From Flavobacterium defluvii (GTDB lineage Bacteria > Bacteroidota > Bacteroidia > Flavobacteriales > Flavobacteriaceae): DNA of 64,000 nt. Both the position numbers and the translations under genes were made by a program. Below are positions 17,327-26,628 of the stretch, one piece after another (position 1 is the stretch's first letter; every line of letters starts with the position of its first letter). The notes beneath the pieces were generated by a model. That model was not told the DNA's origin. It did not search any database and saw only the letters and a list, made by a program, of their open reading frames with translations. The stretch is from NCBI RefSeq assembly GCF_900129555.1, contig NZ_FQWC01000003.1:434001-498000 (forward strand), in the 5' to 3' direction.

Positions 17327-20300
17327 ATGAGTACAAAATTTACTGAATACAAAGGACTTGACTTACCAACTGTAGCGTCTGAAGTTCTTGATTTTTGGAA
17401 GAAAGAAAATATATTTGAAAAGAGTGTAACAACTCGCGAAGGTGCTGAACCTTACATATTTTTTGAAGGTCCGCCTTCAGCAAACGGATTACCGGGAATT
17501 CACCACGTAATGGCGCGTGCAATTAAAGATATTTTTTGCAGATATAAAACTCAAAAAGGTTTTCAGGTAAAAAGAAAAGCCGGATGGGATACTCACGGTC
17601 TGCCTGTAGAATTAGGTACCGAAAAAGAATTAGGAATTACAAAAGAAGATATTGGTAAAACCATTTCTATCGAAGAATATAATGAAGCGTGTAAAAAAAC
17701 CGTTATGCGTTATACTGACGTATGGAATGATTTGACCGAAAAAATGGGGTATTGGGTTGATATGGAAGATCCGTATGTGACTTATAAACCAAAATACATG
17801 GAATCTGTTTGGTGGCTTTTGAAACAAATCTACGATAAAGGTTTGTTGTACAAAGGATATACAATCCAGCCATATTCTCCAAAAGCAGGAACTGGATTAT
17901 CTTCTCACGAAGTAAATCAGCCGGGAGCTTATCGTGATGTTACCGATACTACAATTGTAGCACAATTCAAAACTTTACCAGAAACGCTTCCAAGATTTTT
18001 ACAAGGTTTTGGAGATATTCACATTTTGGCCTGGACGACAACTCCATGGACACTTCCGTCAAATACCGCTTTGACAGTGGGGCCAAAAATCGATTATGTT
18101 TTAGTTAAAACTTTCAATCAATATACTTTTGAACCGATTAATGTTATTTTAGCTAAAAACTTAGTTGGAAAACAATTCGGAAAAGGATATTTCCTAAGCG
18201 AAGATGACGCTGATTTTGACAATGTAAAAAACGGCGACAAAAAACTTCCGTACAAAATCTTAACCGAAGCAAAAGGAGCAGATTTAGTAGAAATACGTTA
18301 CGAGCAATTACTGCCTTATGTACTGCCTTATGAAAATGCTGAAAATGCGTTTAGAGTAATTTCTGGTGATTTCGTTACCACAGAAGACGGAACAGGAATC
18401 GTGCATACAGCTCCGACTTTTGGTGCAGATGATGCTAAAGTAGCAAAAGAAGCAAAACCAGAAGTTCCGCCAATGTTAGTTTTAGACGAAAACGGAACTG
18501 CAGTGCCTTTAGTTGACTTACAAGGAAAATTCACCTCTCATGTTGGTGATTTGGCTGGTAAATACGTTAAAAACGAATATTACGATGCAGGACAAGCTCC
18601 GGAGAAGTCTGTAGATGTTGAAATTGCTATTCGATTAAAAGAAGAAAATAAAGCCTTTAAGGTTGAAAAATACGTACATAGTTATCCACACAGTTGGAGA
18701 ACCGATGAGCCGTTATTATATTATCCACTAGATTCTTGGTTCATTAAAGTAACCGATGTAAAAGATAGAATGTTCGACCTGAACGAAACTATCAACTGGA
18801 AACCTAAATCTACTGGTGAAGGACGTTTTGGAAACTGGCTTAAAAATGCCAACGACTGGAACTTATCTCGTTCTAGATATTGGGGTATTCCTTTGCCAAT
18901 CTGGAGAACAGAAGATAAAACAGAAGAAGTTATTATCGGTTCTGTTGAAGAATTGTACAATGCAATCGAAAAATCGATCGAAGCAGGTTTTCAAAAAGAA
19001 AATCCGTTTAAAGGATTTGAAATCGGAAATATGTCTGAATCAAATTATGATTTAATCGATTTGCATAAAAATGTTGTTGATGGAATTACTTTGATTTCTG
19101 CTTCTGGAAAACCAATGAAGCGCGAAAGTGATCTAATCGACGTTTGGTTCGATTCTGGAGCAATGCCTTATGCACAATGGCACTATCCTTTTGAAAACAA
19201 AGATAAAATTGACGGAAATAAAGATTTTCCAGCAAATTTCATTGCCGAAGGAGTAGATCAAACTCGTGGATGGTTCTATACCTTACATGCGATCGGAACT
19301 TTAGTTTTTGATAAAATTGCATACAAAAACGTAGTTTCAAATGGTCTTGTTTTAGATAAAAATGGAATTAAAATGTCTAAGAGTAAAGGAAATACCATAG
19401 ACCCATTTAAAACCATTGCAGAAAACGGTCCTGATGCTACACGCTGGTATATGATTATGAATGCAAATCCGTGGGATAACTTGAAGTTTGACCTTGAAGG
19501 AATTGCTGAGGTTAAACGTAAATTCTTCGGAACACTTTACAATACCTATTCATTCTTCTCGTTATATGCAAACATCGACGGATTTAAATATGCAGAGGCA
19601 GAAATTCCGTTAAACGAAAGACCAGAAATCGATCAATGGATTATTTCTGAATTACATTCGTTAATAAAATTTGTTGACGAATGCTACGAAGATTATGAGC
19701 CAACAAAAGCGACAAGAGCAATTTCTGATTTCGTTCAGGAAAACTTAAGTAACTGGTACGTTCGTTTATGCCGTCGCCGTTTCTGGAAAGGAGAGTATGC
19801 AAAAGATAAAATTGCAGCTTACCAAACGCTTTATACCTGCTTACTTACAATCAGCAAATTAAGCGCTCCGGTAGCTCCATTTTTTATGGATAAATTATAC
19901 AGAGATTTGACAGTTTCTACGGGAATCGAGAATTTTGCTAGTGTTCACTTGGCTGAATTTCCAAAATTTGTCGAAAACTTTGTTAATAAAACGTTGGAAA
20001 GCAAAATGCAGAAGGCGCAAACCATCTCTTCTTTAGTTTTGTCGCTGCGTAAAAAAGAGATGATAAAAGTTCGTCAGCCTCTGCAAAAGGTAATGATTCC
20101 GGTACTTGACGAGAATCAGCGTGCTGAAATCGAAGCGATTTCTGACCTGGTAAAAGCTGAAGTAAACGTGAAAGAAATAACACTTTTAGACGATGATTCA
20201 GGTATTTTGATTAAACAAATTAAGCCTAATTTTAAGGCTCTTGGACCGCGTTTTGGAAAGGATATGGGATTGATTTCTAAGGAAATACAAGCTTTTTCTG

Positions 20301-20728
20301 CAGATCAGATCAATCAGCTGGACAAGCAGGGAACGCTGGATATTGTTATTGCAGGAAATAGTGTAACTTTATCATTAGAAGATGTAGAAATTACATCACA
20401 AGATATCGAAGGCTGGTTAGTTGCGAATTCAAACGGAATTACAGTTGCGTTAGATATTACAATAACTGAGGAATTGAAAAACGAAGGTATCGCAAGAGAA
20501 TTGGTAAATCGTATTCAGAATATCCGTAAAGATTCAGGATTTGAAGTTACTGATAAGATTAAGGTACAAATAAAAAGAAACAGCACATTAGAAGAAGCCG
20601 TTTCAAAAAATGAAGACTATATTAAGTCTGAGACATTAACAGACAATTTGGTTTTTGCTGACGCTTTAGAAAACGGCACAGAAATTGAGTTTGATGATAT
20701 TAAAACAATGATATTAATTTCAAAATAA
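17327..20728 (+). CDS. ileS: Isoleucyl-tRNA synthetase
   Basis: Class I isoleucyl-tRNA synthetase of 1133 residues. The HIGH-type motif is GIHH at residues 57-60 within FEGPPSANGLPGIHHVMAR, and the KMSKSKGN motif lies near residue 682. WTTTPWTLPSNTA, near residue 240, belongs to the CP1 editing domain. The length and a C-terminal anticodon-binding extension fit the longer, eukaryote-like IleRS form, which in many bacteria is less sensitive to mupirocin; that trait is family knowledge, not shown here. It charges tRNA-Ile in the cytoplasm. The DksA-like gene starts 8 bases later and is likely co-transcribed. Confidence 0.96.
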   Translation: MSTKFTEYKGLDLPTVASEVLDFWKKENIFEKSVTTREGAEPYIFFEGPPSANGLPGIHHVMARAIKDIFCRYKTQKGFQVKRKAGWDTHGLPVELGTEKELGITKEDIGKTISIEEYNEACKKTVMRYTDVWNDLTEKMGYWVDMEDPYVTYKPKYMESVWWLLKQIYDKGLLYKGYTIQPYSPKAGTGLSSHEVNQPGAYRDVTDTTIVAQFKTLPETLPRFLQGFGDIHILAWTTTPWTLPSNTALTVGPKIDYVLVKTFNQYTFEPINVILAKNLVGKQFGKGYFLSEDDADFDNVKNGDKKLPYKILTEAKGADLVEIRYEQLLPYVLPYENAENAFRVISGDFVTTEDGTGIVHTAPTFGADDAKVAKEAKPEVPPMLVLDENGTAVPLVDLQGKFTSHVGDLAGKYVKNEYYDAGQAPEKSVDVEIAIRLKEENKAFKVEKYVHSYPHSWRTDEPLLYYPLDSWFIKVTDVKDRMFDLNETINWKPKSTGEGRFGNWLKNANDWNLSRSRYWGIPLPIWRTEDKTEEVIIGSVEELYNAIEKSIEAGFQKENPFKGFEIGNMSESNYDLIDLHKNVVDGITLISASGKPMKRESDLIDVWFDSGAMPYAQWHYPFENKDKIDGNKDFPANFIAEGVDQTRGWFYTLHAIGTLVFDKIAYKNVVSNGLVLDKNGIKMSKSKGNTIDPFKTIAENGPDATRWYMIMNANPWDNLKFDLEGIAEVKRKFFGTLYNTYSFFSLYANIDGFKYAEAEIPLNERPEIDQWIISELHSLIKFVDECYEDYEPTKATRAISDFVQENLSNWYVRLCRRRFWKGEYAKDKIAAYQTLYTCLLTISKLSAPVAPFFMDKLYRDLTVSTGIENFASVHLAEFPKFVENFVNKTLESKMQKAQTISSLVLSLRKKEMIKVRQPLQKVMIPVLDENQRAEIEAISDLVKAEVNVKEITLLDDDSGILIKQIKPNFKALGPRFGKDMGLISKEIQAFSADQINQLDKQGTLDIVIAGNSVTLSLEDVEITSQDIEGWLVANSNGITVALDITITEELKNEGIARELVNRIQNIRKDSGFEVTDKIKVQIKRNSTLEEAVSKNEDYIKSETLTDNLVFADALENGTEIEFDDIKTMILISK

Positions 20729-20736
20729 TTATTAAA

Positions 20737-21117
20737 ATGATAGATGAAATTACAAGATACTCTGATGCAGATTTGGCAGAGTTCAAAGAGATAATCCAAG
20801 CAAAAATAAAAAAAGCGCAAGAAGATCTTGATTTGATCAAAAGTGCCTACATGAATGATTTAAATAACGGAACTGACGATACTTCTCCAACTTTTAAAGC
20901 TTTTGAAGAAGGAAGTGAGACCATGTCTAAAGAAGCAAACTCTCAGTTGGCAATCAGACAAGAGAAATTCATTCGTGACTTAAAAAACGCTTTATTCCGT
21001 GTAGAAAACAAAACTTACGGTATTTGCAAAGTAACAGGTAAATTAATTAGCAAAGAAAGGCTTAAAATCGTTCCTCATGCAACAATGAGTATCGAAGCTA
21101 AAAATTTGCAGAGATAA
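20737..21117 (+). CDS. DksA/TraR-family protein with degenerate zinc finger
   Basis: 126-residue protein with an N-terminal coiled-coil (residues 10-45, with ADLAEFKEIIQAKIKKAQEDL) and a C-terminal TraR/DksA finger region, TYGICKVTGKLISKERLKIVPHA. Only one cysteine of the usual four remains (GICKVTG; the second pair is replaced by PHATMS), so classical zinc binding is unlikely. DksA-like proteins enter the RNA polymerase secondary channel and change promoter output together with ppGpp. It is 8 bases after ileS and has its own terminator. The ileS-dksA-lspA neighbourhood is common in Bacteroidota; here the roadblock pair is inserted before lspA on the opposite strand. Confidence 0.85.
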   Translation: MIDEITRYSDADLAEFKEIIQAKIKKAQEDLDLIKSAYMNDLNNGTDDTSPTFKAFEEGSETMSKEANSQLAIRQEKFIRDLKNALFRVENKTYGICKVTGKLISKERLKIVPHATMSIEAKNLQR

Positions 21118-21138
21118 GTATTTATATAAATATTGAAT

Positions 21139-21171
21139 AAAAAACGCTCCTGGATAAGGGCGTTTTTTTTT
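21139..21171 (+). terminator. Terminator after the DksA-like gene
   Basis: AAAAAACGC and GCGTTTTTT frame a short CTCCTGGATAAGG loop region, followed by a T run. Confidence 0.85.
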
Positions 21172-21320
21172 GTTTAATCTTTCATGTTTCCCAATTTTAC
21201 AGGGAGGATTGAGTATTGAAAGAAATTATTTATAATTAATCAAAATAATCATTTTTAAAACAACCATTTTTTGTAGGAATAAAACAAGTGTAATTACTTG
21301 AGAATTTTTAGAATAAGTTC

Positions 21321-21354
21321 AAAAAAAAACCGCCTTTATCAGTGCGGTTTTTTT
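21321..21354 (-). terminator. Terminator of the minus-strand roadblock pair
   Basis: AAAAAACCGC and GCGGTTTTTTT frame a 10-base loop, 13 bases downstream of the stop codon of the minus-strand gene ending at 21367. T runs are present in both directions. Confidence 0.83.
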
Positions 21355-21366
21355 AATGTAAAATTG

Positions 21367-21747
21367 TTATGCCAGATTTTTTTCTAAATCGGCTTTGTGC
21401 TTTCTTAAAACCGCTCTTGTCATTCCAAGATTAGCTTTGTTTGCATCTGCCGCAAGATAAATCATAAATTTTTTGTTTGGTGAAATGTCAATGATGTGAA
21501 TTTGGTTTGAAAGTGTAATCAAAATATCTTCAATATCCTGATTCAAGCCTAAAGCTTTAACCGCATTCAGTTTTGCTTTTACAACTTCGAGATTATAAGC
21601 AGCTGCAAGTTCAGGATCAAAAGCTGAATCTACAGTTATGTTTCCAAAGCTTAATCCTGTCTCAATTTCTGTTACAGCTACAGCAATAAAGCCGTTTACG
21701 TTAGTTTTCATTTCATTCAAAAAAACGTTTAAAAAGTCGTTACTCAT
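21367..21747 (-). CDS. Small protein of a roadblock/LC7 pair (second gene, copy 1)
   Basis: 126-residue soluble protein. The pattern GFIAVAVTEIETGLSFGNI, then NLEVVKAKLNAVKALGL, then DILITLSNQIHIIDISPNKKFMIYLA and ANLGMTRAVLRKH looks like the roadblock/LC7 (MglB-like) fold: strand, helix, strands, final helix. It is a close paralogue of 33421-33795; NLEVVKAK, IHIID, FIYLA-type and KANLG segments are shared. It lies 32 bases downstream of the other roadblock gene and is surely co-transcribed. Roadblock proteins dimerise and regulate small Ras-like GTPases. No such GTPase is encoded in this window. Function is unknown. Confidence 0.68.
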   Translation of the reverse strand: MSNDFLNVFLNEMKTNVNGFIAVAVTEIETGLSFGNITVDSAFDPELAAAYNLEVVKAKLNAVKALGLNQDIEDILITLSNQIHIIDISPNKKFMIYLAADANKANLGMTRAVLRKHKADLEKNLA

Positions 21748-21779
21748 AGTTCTTGGGGTTTGTGGTTAATAGATGTATA

Positions 21780-22136
21780 TTATTTTAATAGCGAATTTTT
21801 GCTTAATTCTACAGATAATTCGTCGGTAGAGTGCATTAAGATTCCAAGGTTGCTTCCTTCTCTGGAAAATGCAATGACGAAGTTTGAACCGCTGATCTTA
21901 TTTCCGACGACAACCCCATCGGAACTTTTTAAGTAAAGTTGCTTTAAAGAGCCTTTCTCTAAATCGATTAGAAATTTTTCGCTCATTGATAATATTCCGG
22001 CACTCATAGCTGCAATACTGTCGCTGTAGTCAAGATTAAGAGAAGTAATTAGTTTTCCTTTTCCGTTTAAAATTAATGCCGCACTAGCTTTTGTCTCGAC
22101 CAAAAAGTTGTTTAGAATAGTAGTTATTTCATTCAT
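21780..22136 (-). CDS. Roadblock/LC7 domain protein (first gene, copy 1)
   Basis: 118-residue roadblock/LC7 domain protein. It begins with a helix, then ASAALILNGKGKLITSLNLDYSDSIAAMSAGILSMSEKFLIDLEKG, LKQLYLKSSDGVVVGNKI and NFVIAFSREGSNLGILMH, the standard roadblock order. There is no signal or membrane segment. It is the promoter-proximal gene of a two-gene unit with the next protein and is paralogous to the gene at 33074-33394. A heterodimer of the two proteins is a reasonable guess, since roadblock proteins pair through their central strands and helices, but that is inference. Confidence 0.75.
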   Translation of the reverse strand: MNEITTILNNFLVETKASAALILNGKGKLITSLNLDYSDSIAAMSAGILSMSEKFLIDLEKGSLKQLYLKSSDGVVVGNKISGSNFVIAFSREGSNLGILMHSTDELSVELSKNSLLK

Positions 22137-22238
22137 AATTTTGTAAGGTTTGGGGGTAATGTTAAAATTAGTTCATTTTTGGTAATGTATATAGGTTATA
22201 ATTGAGATTCGTCCTAAACAATTGTTAATTATTATTAA

Positions 22239-22246
22239 CAAATATA
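22239..22246 (-). promoter_or_regulatory. Putative -7 box of the copy-1 roadblock pair
   Basis: Read on the minus strand this is TATATTTG, a full match to TANNTTTG, about 100 bases before the start codon at 22136. No TTG at -33 spacing is evident. Confidence 0.4.
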
Positions 22247-22316
22247 AATTAAATTATGTATCATTGTAGAACCAAATCGTTAAATATTTTATTTTTTTAC
22301 TTAAAAAACTTACACC

Positions 22317-22523
22317 ATGGCTAAAGTATTGAAATTCAAAGATGTAAATTCTGATGTAGAACACAGAATGAAAGAATTTGAAAAATTACGTGTCAAATTC
22401 AAAGCAGAAGTTAAAAAGGCAGAAGCGAAGAGGGCTGCGGCTGGAAAACCGAGCAAAGGTATCTTTAAATCGATCTCGGAATTCTTTTCAGACAGTCCGG
22501 CAAAAGCGACTGCAAAAAAATAA
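22317..22523 (+). CDS. Small basic lysine/alanine-rich protein
   Basis: 68-residue highly basic protein. A charged helical stretch (residues 17-44, VEHRMKEFEKLRVKFKAEVK then KAEAKRAAAGKPSKG) is followed by an amphipathic GIFKSISEFF segment and a short KATAKK tail. It resembles no family that I recognise. The tail recalls lysine-rich histone-like proteins, but the length and the hydrophobic FKSISEFFSDS patch differ. The start ATG is at 22317-22319, and a good terminator follows, so it is a separate transcription unit. A real gene is supported by its own terminator and sensible codon use. Confidence 0.65.
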   Translation: MAKVLKFKDVNSDVEHRMKEFEKLRVKFKAEVKKAEAKRAAAGKPSKGIFKSISEFFSDSPAKATAKK

Positions 22524-22578
22524 GTATAATTATAAAATTGAAGGCAATTGCTCGATTTTTATTTTATTACAAAACAAT

Positions 22579-22605
22579 TAACGTTCCTAATGGAGCGTTT
22601 TTTTT
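22579..22605 (+). terminator. Terminator after the small basic protein gene
   Basis: AACGTTCC and GGAGCGTT frame a TAAT loop with one mismatch, followed by eight T residues. Confidence 0.8.
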
Positions 22606-22616
22606 GATTTAATTGT

Positions 22617-22624
22617 TACTTTTG
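22617..22624 (+). promoter_or_regulatory. Putative -7 box of lspA
   Basis: TACTTTTG matches TANNTTTG and ends 19 bases before the ATG at 22644. The upstream terminator T run overlaps where a -33 element would lie. Confidence 0.5.
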
Positions 22625-22643
22625 CGCATCAAAAAATCATAAA

Positions 22644-23243
22644 ATGTCATTAAGAAAAGCGTATTTCCTTATATTTTTAGTTTTAATTGTCGATCAGCTT
22701 TCTAAAATCTACGTAAAAACAAACTTCGTTTTAGGTGAAGAGGTAGTACTTTTTGATTGGTTTAGAATTCATTTTATTGAAAATGAAGGAATGGCTTGGG
22801 GAACAAAAATACCTGGACAATATGGAAAACTGATTTTGACAGTTTTTAGAATTTTTGCAGTATTCGGAATTGGATACTGGCTTGCAGATGCAGTTAAAAA
22901 ACGTCATTCGACTTATTTGATCGTTTCAATCGCTTTAATATTTGCCGGAGCAGCGGGTAATATTATCGATTCTGTTTTTTACGGAGTAATTTTTGACGGC
23001 AGCGAGCATAACCTTGCTACGCTTTTTTCTCCACAACCATACGGAACATGGTTTCATGGTTTGGTAGTGGATATGTTTTATTTCCCTATTTGGGAAGGAG
23101 AGCTTCCAGCATGGCTTCCAGTTTTTGGAGGTAAACATTTCGCTTTTTTTAATGCTATTTTTAATGTTGCCGATATGGCAATTTCTACAGGAGTTGGAAT
23201 ATTATTGGTTTTCAACAAAAGAGCATTTCCTAAACACGCATAA
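22644..23243 (+). CDS. lspA: Lipoprotein signal peptidase (signal peptidase II)
   Basis: LspA of 199 residues, about 35 residues longer than the E. coli enzyme because of a loop near residues 115-166. The two catalytic aspartates are Asp109 in GNIIDSVFYG and Asp177 in FNVADMAIS. The family motif VDQLSK lies at residues 16-21. Four membrane helices are visible. It cleaves prolipoproteins ahead of the lipidated cysteine in the inner membrane; the many lipoproteins in this window are its presumed substrates. The extra periplasmic loop is common in Bacteroidota. Confidence 0.94.
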   Translation: MSLRKAYFLIFLVLIVDQLSKIYVKTNFVLGEEVVLFDWFRIHFIENEGMAWGTKIPGQYGKLILTVFRIFAVFGIGYWLADAVKKRHSTYLIVSIALIFAGAAGNIIDSVFYGVIFDGSEHNLATLFSPQPYGTWFHGLVVDMFYFPIWEGELPAWLPVFGGKHFAFFNAIFNVADMAISTGVGILLVFNKRAFPKHA

Positions 23244-23259
23244 ATTAGATTAAAATATC

Positions 23260-23330
23260 AAAATTTCAAATTCCAAATTCCAATATCAGCTTTAGATCTT
23301 AGAATTTGGAATTTTTCATTATTGGATTTT
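23260..23330. repeat. AAATTCC-word inverted repeat after lspA
   Basis: AAATTTCAAATTCCAAATTCC (two AAATTCC words) is faced by AGAATTTGGAATTTTTCATT and a further ATTGGATTTTT. It uses the same words as 1441-1561 and 11477-11523. It may serve as the lspA terminator. Confidence 0.6.
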
Positions 23331-23388
23331 TTCATTATTGAGGTTTAATATTATTGTACTATTTTTACAATGCTAAAACCCAAAGCTT

Positions 23389-26300
23389 ATGCAAAGTCCG
23401 TCTTTTTCTATTTATGATGCTTCTGCAGGATCAGGAAAGACGTATACTTTGGTGAAAGAATATCTAAAAATTATTCTTTCTTCTCCAAAAAATGATGCCT
23501 ATCGGAATATTTTGGCGATAACTTTTACCAACAAAGCGGTTCACGAAATGAAAAGCCGTATTGTGGGAAGTTTGTCTGAATTTGCCAAAGAAGAGCCTTC
23601 CGCGAAAGCGATAGATTTGATGGAGGATTTATCCCGCGAAACTGGACTTTCGATTATTCAGCTAAAAATAAAATCTCAAAGTATTATAAAGCACTTAATT
23701 CATAATTATGCTGCTTTTGATATTTCTACCATCGATAAATTTACACACAAAGTAATTCGGGCTTTTGCACACGATTTAAATCTTCCAATGACATTTGAAG
23801 TCACTTTGGATACAGAAAATTTGTTAATCGAAGCTGTTGATGCTATTATTGCTCAGGCTGGTCAGGACGAAACGCTGACCAAATTGCTGATCGATTTTAC
23901 GATGGAAAAAACCGATGATGATAAAAGCTGGGATATTTCGCGTGAAATTCTGGAAACGGGCCGTTTGGTTCTGAATGAAAATAATCGAAATGAGATTATT
24001 CATTTTAATGACAAAACAATCGAAGAGTTTGTCGAGATTAAAAAGAAAATGCTGGCTTTGTGCAAAGAATTAGAATCAGAAAATGAACAATTTGCGATTG
24101 AAGCACTCTCTTTAATTGATAAAAACGGAATTGATTTAAAATCTTTTTCCCGCGGAACATTTCCGAATCATTTAGAAAACATTCGTGATGGAAAATACAA
24201 TCCGCGAAACAAAACCTTTCATGAATTTGATGACATTGCGATTAATAAAACCGCACAAGACAAAGCATTAATCGAAAACATAATTCCGGAACTTCTTCAA
24301 ATATTAGATAAGGTTTATAAAAATTTTGAAAAAAGAGATTTTTATAAAGCATTTCTAAAAAATATAACGCCGCTTTCATTATTAAACACTGTCAGCAATG
24401 AACTGGCAAAAATTCAATCTGAACAAAATGTTTTATCCATTTCAGAATTCAATGCGATTATTCATCGCGAAATTCAAAATCAGCCGGCGCCGTTTATTTA
24501 TGAACGTTTAGGCGAGCGTTACCGACATTTTTTTATTGATGAGTTTCAGGATACTTCTGAGATGCAGTGGCAGAATTTGATTCCGCTTATAGATAACTCG
24601 CTTTCAGGTTTAGACGATTTAGGAAATAAAGGAACTTTAATGATCGTTGGAGATCCAAAGCAATCTATTTATAGATGGAGAGGAGGAAAAGCAGAGCAGT
24701 TTATTGAACTAAGTAAAGATGTAAATCCGTTCAATAATCCGGATAAAGCTATTAAACATTTAAATACAAATTATCGAAGTTACAGCGAAGTTGTTGAGTT
24801 TAATAATGCATTTTTTAAATTGATTTCTGCAGAATTTGCAAATGAAGATTACAAAGATTTGTATGAAAATCACAGCTTTCAGAATACAAATTCAAAAAAA
24901 GGAGGGTATGTAAATATTTCTTTTCTTCCAATAATCGAAAAAAATGATTTTGCTGATGATGAAGAAGTTGTAGAGAAGTCAGATTTGTATGTTTTAGCAA
25001 CTTTAAATACAATTCAAAAAGTTGTTCGCGAAGGATTTGAATATAATGATATTGTAATTTTGACCCGAAAAAGAGATCAGGGAATTGCAATAGCAAATTA
25101 TTTGACTGAACAAAACATTCCACTTTTATCTTCCGAAACTTTAATGATCGAAAACGCAACAGAAGTTCGTTTAATAATTAATCTTTTGCGTTATTTAAAC
25201 AATAATGCCGATTTAGAATCAAAAGCATATTTTCTTCATTTTCTGGCAGAAAATAAAGAAATCGAAATGCCAATTCATGATTTCATTGCCCAGGGGATGC
25301 AGCAAAAAAATGAAGAAGATTTTGAAAAATGGCTTTTAGCTTTTGATGTTTCGCTTTCTTTTGAAAATGTTAGAAAAAAATCATTGTATGAAGCCGTTGA
25401 AATAATCATTTCAAAATTTGTTCTCCCTTCAGAAGGAAATGCTTACGTACAGTTTTTTCTCGATATTGTTTTAGAAAGAGATATTCGAAACCAAGCCGGA
25501 ATTGCTGATTTTCTGAGCTATTGGGATAAAAATTCCGGAAAGTTCAGTATTCCTTCTCCGGAAGGAAATAATGCAGTTCGAATTATGACGATACACAAGT
25601 CTAAAGGATTGGAGTTTCCCGTTGTAATAATGCCTTTTGCCGAGGAAGATTATAATCGAAAACCAAAAGATAAATTATGGCTTGATGCAGAAGAGACAGA
25701 TTTGGGGGTTCCAAAAGCTTTAATTGATAACAGCAGTGCAGTTGAAGGTTTTGGGGAAAGCGCTTCGGTAGTTTTTAATTTAAAAAAACAAGAAGAGCTG
25801 CTGGATAATATAAATGTCTTATATGTGGCGCTGACACGTGCAGAAGAGCAGCTGTATGTGATTTCTCAATCTTTAAAAGAAAGAAAAGATGGAGAATTAC
25901 CCAATAACATGGCCTCCTATTTTATTAAATATTTAATGAGTAAAGGAATTTATGAGTCTGAAATAGTAGAATATGAATTTGGAAATAAAGCCCGACTTTC
26001 TAAAACTGAAGAATCAGTAGATTTAGTAAAAACTATTCCGATTGTAAAAGAAGTTTTAAATCCAAAAAATATTAAAATTGCGCAGCGTGAAGCTTTGATG
26101 TGGGGAACGCATCAGCAAGAAGCTATTTCGTATGGAAATATTGTGCATGAAATTTTGGCTTTTATTAAAGATAAATCAGATGTTGATCTTGCAGTAACAA
26201 AAGCACTTGAAAATGGTTTGATTACTATCGATCAATCTGAAATGGTTGTAAAAACACTTCATGAAATTGTAAATCATCCAGAGTTAAATATTTGTTTTGA

Positions 26301-26547
26301 AGGGAATTACAAGGTTTTAAACGAGCAAACGATTGTTCAAAAACAAGGAAAGATTTTAAAACCAGACCGTATTGTATTAACCGGCAATCACGAGGCTTAT
26401 TTATTAGATTATAAAACTGGTGCAATAAATCCAAAATATAAACAGCAAATTCAAGAATATCAAGATGCTATTGAAGATTTAGGATACAAAGTGTTAAAAA
26501 AGGTTTTGGTATATATAGGATCGGAAATTGAAGTGGTAAATTTGTGA
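23389..26547 (+). CDS. AddA-like UvrD-family helicase-nuclease
   Basis: 1052-residue superfamily 1A helicase with a C-terminal nuclease domain. The Q-motif and Walker A are YDASAGSGKTYTLVKEYL near residue 6. Walker B is FIDEFQDTSEMQW near residue 383, and motif VI lies in NVLYVALTRAEEQLYVI near residue 810. The nuclease motif AYLLDYKTG is near residue 1004. This is the RecB/AddA layout of a double-strand-break end-processing enzyme that unwinds and trims DNA for RecA loading. The AddB-like partner is at 29468-32230, separated by kbl and ompA. The gene starts at ATG 23389, and no close upstream gene is co-directional. Confidence 0.88.
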   Translation: MQSPSFSIYDASAGSGKTYTLVKEYLKIILSSPKNDAYRNILAITFTNKAVHEMKSRIVGSLSEFAKEEPSAKAIDLMEDLSRETGLSIIQLKIKSQSIIKHLIHNYAAFDISTIDKFTHKVIRAFAHDLNLPMTFEVTLDTENLLIEAVDAIIAQAGQDETLTKLLIDFTMEKTDDDKSWDISREILETGRLVLNENNRNEIIHFNDKTIEEFVEIKKKMLALCKELESENEQFAIEALSLIDKNGIDLKSFSRGTFPNHLENIRDGKYNPRNKTFHEFDDIAINKTAQDKALIENIIPELLQILDKVYKNFEKRDFYKAFLKNITPLSLLNTVSNELAKIQSEQNVLSISEFNAIIHREIQNQPAPFIYERLGERYRHFFIDEFQDTSEMQWQNLIPLIDNSLSGLDDLGNKGTLMIVGDPKQSIYRWRGGKAEQFIELSKDVNPFNNPDKAIKHLNTNYRSYSEVVEFNNAFFKLISAEFANEDYKDLYENHSFQNTNSKKGGYVNISFLPIIEKNDFADDEEVVEKSDLYVLATLNTIQKVVREGFEYNDIVILTRKRDQGIAIANYLTEQNIPLLSSETLMIENATEVRLIINLLRYLNNNADLESKAYFLHFLAENKEIEMPIHDFIAQGMQQKNEEDFEKWLLAFDVSLSFENVRKKSLYEAVEIIISKFVLPSEGNAYVQFFLDIVLERDIRNQAGIADFLSYWDKNSGKFSIPSPEGNNAVRIMTIHKSKGLEFPVVIMPFAEEDYNRKPKDKLWLDAEETDLGVPKALIDNSSAVEGFGESASVVFNLKKQEELLDNINVLYVALTRAEEQLYVISQSLKERKDGELPNNMASYFIKYLMSKGIYESEIVEYEFGNKARLSKTEESVDLVKTIPIVKEVLNPKNIKIAQREALMWGTHQQEAISYGNIVHEILAFIKDKSDVDLAVTKALENGLITIDQSEMVVKTLHEIVNHPELNICFEGNYKVLNEQTIVQKQGKILKPDRIVLTGNHEAYLLDYKTGAINPKYKQQIQEYQDAIEDLGYKVLKKVLVYIGSEIEVVNL

Positions 26548-26628
26548 AAAAATTAATCAGATGTTAAAGAAATAACTACTCTTTTTACGGGTTAAGTTGT
26601 TAATTTTTAACGTTTTAAATAGATAAAA

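Noticed and set aside
18816..19055. 79-residue plus-strand frame within ileS
   Set aside because: It is a shadow in another frame of a well-supported gene.
24815..25159. 114-residue minus-strand frame within the AddA-like gene
   Set aside because: Antisense shadow; the residue pattern is not protein-like.
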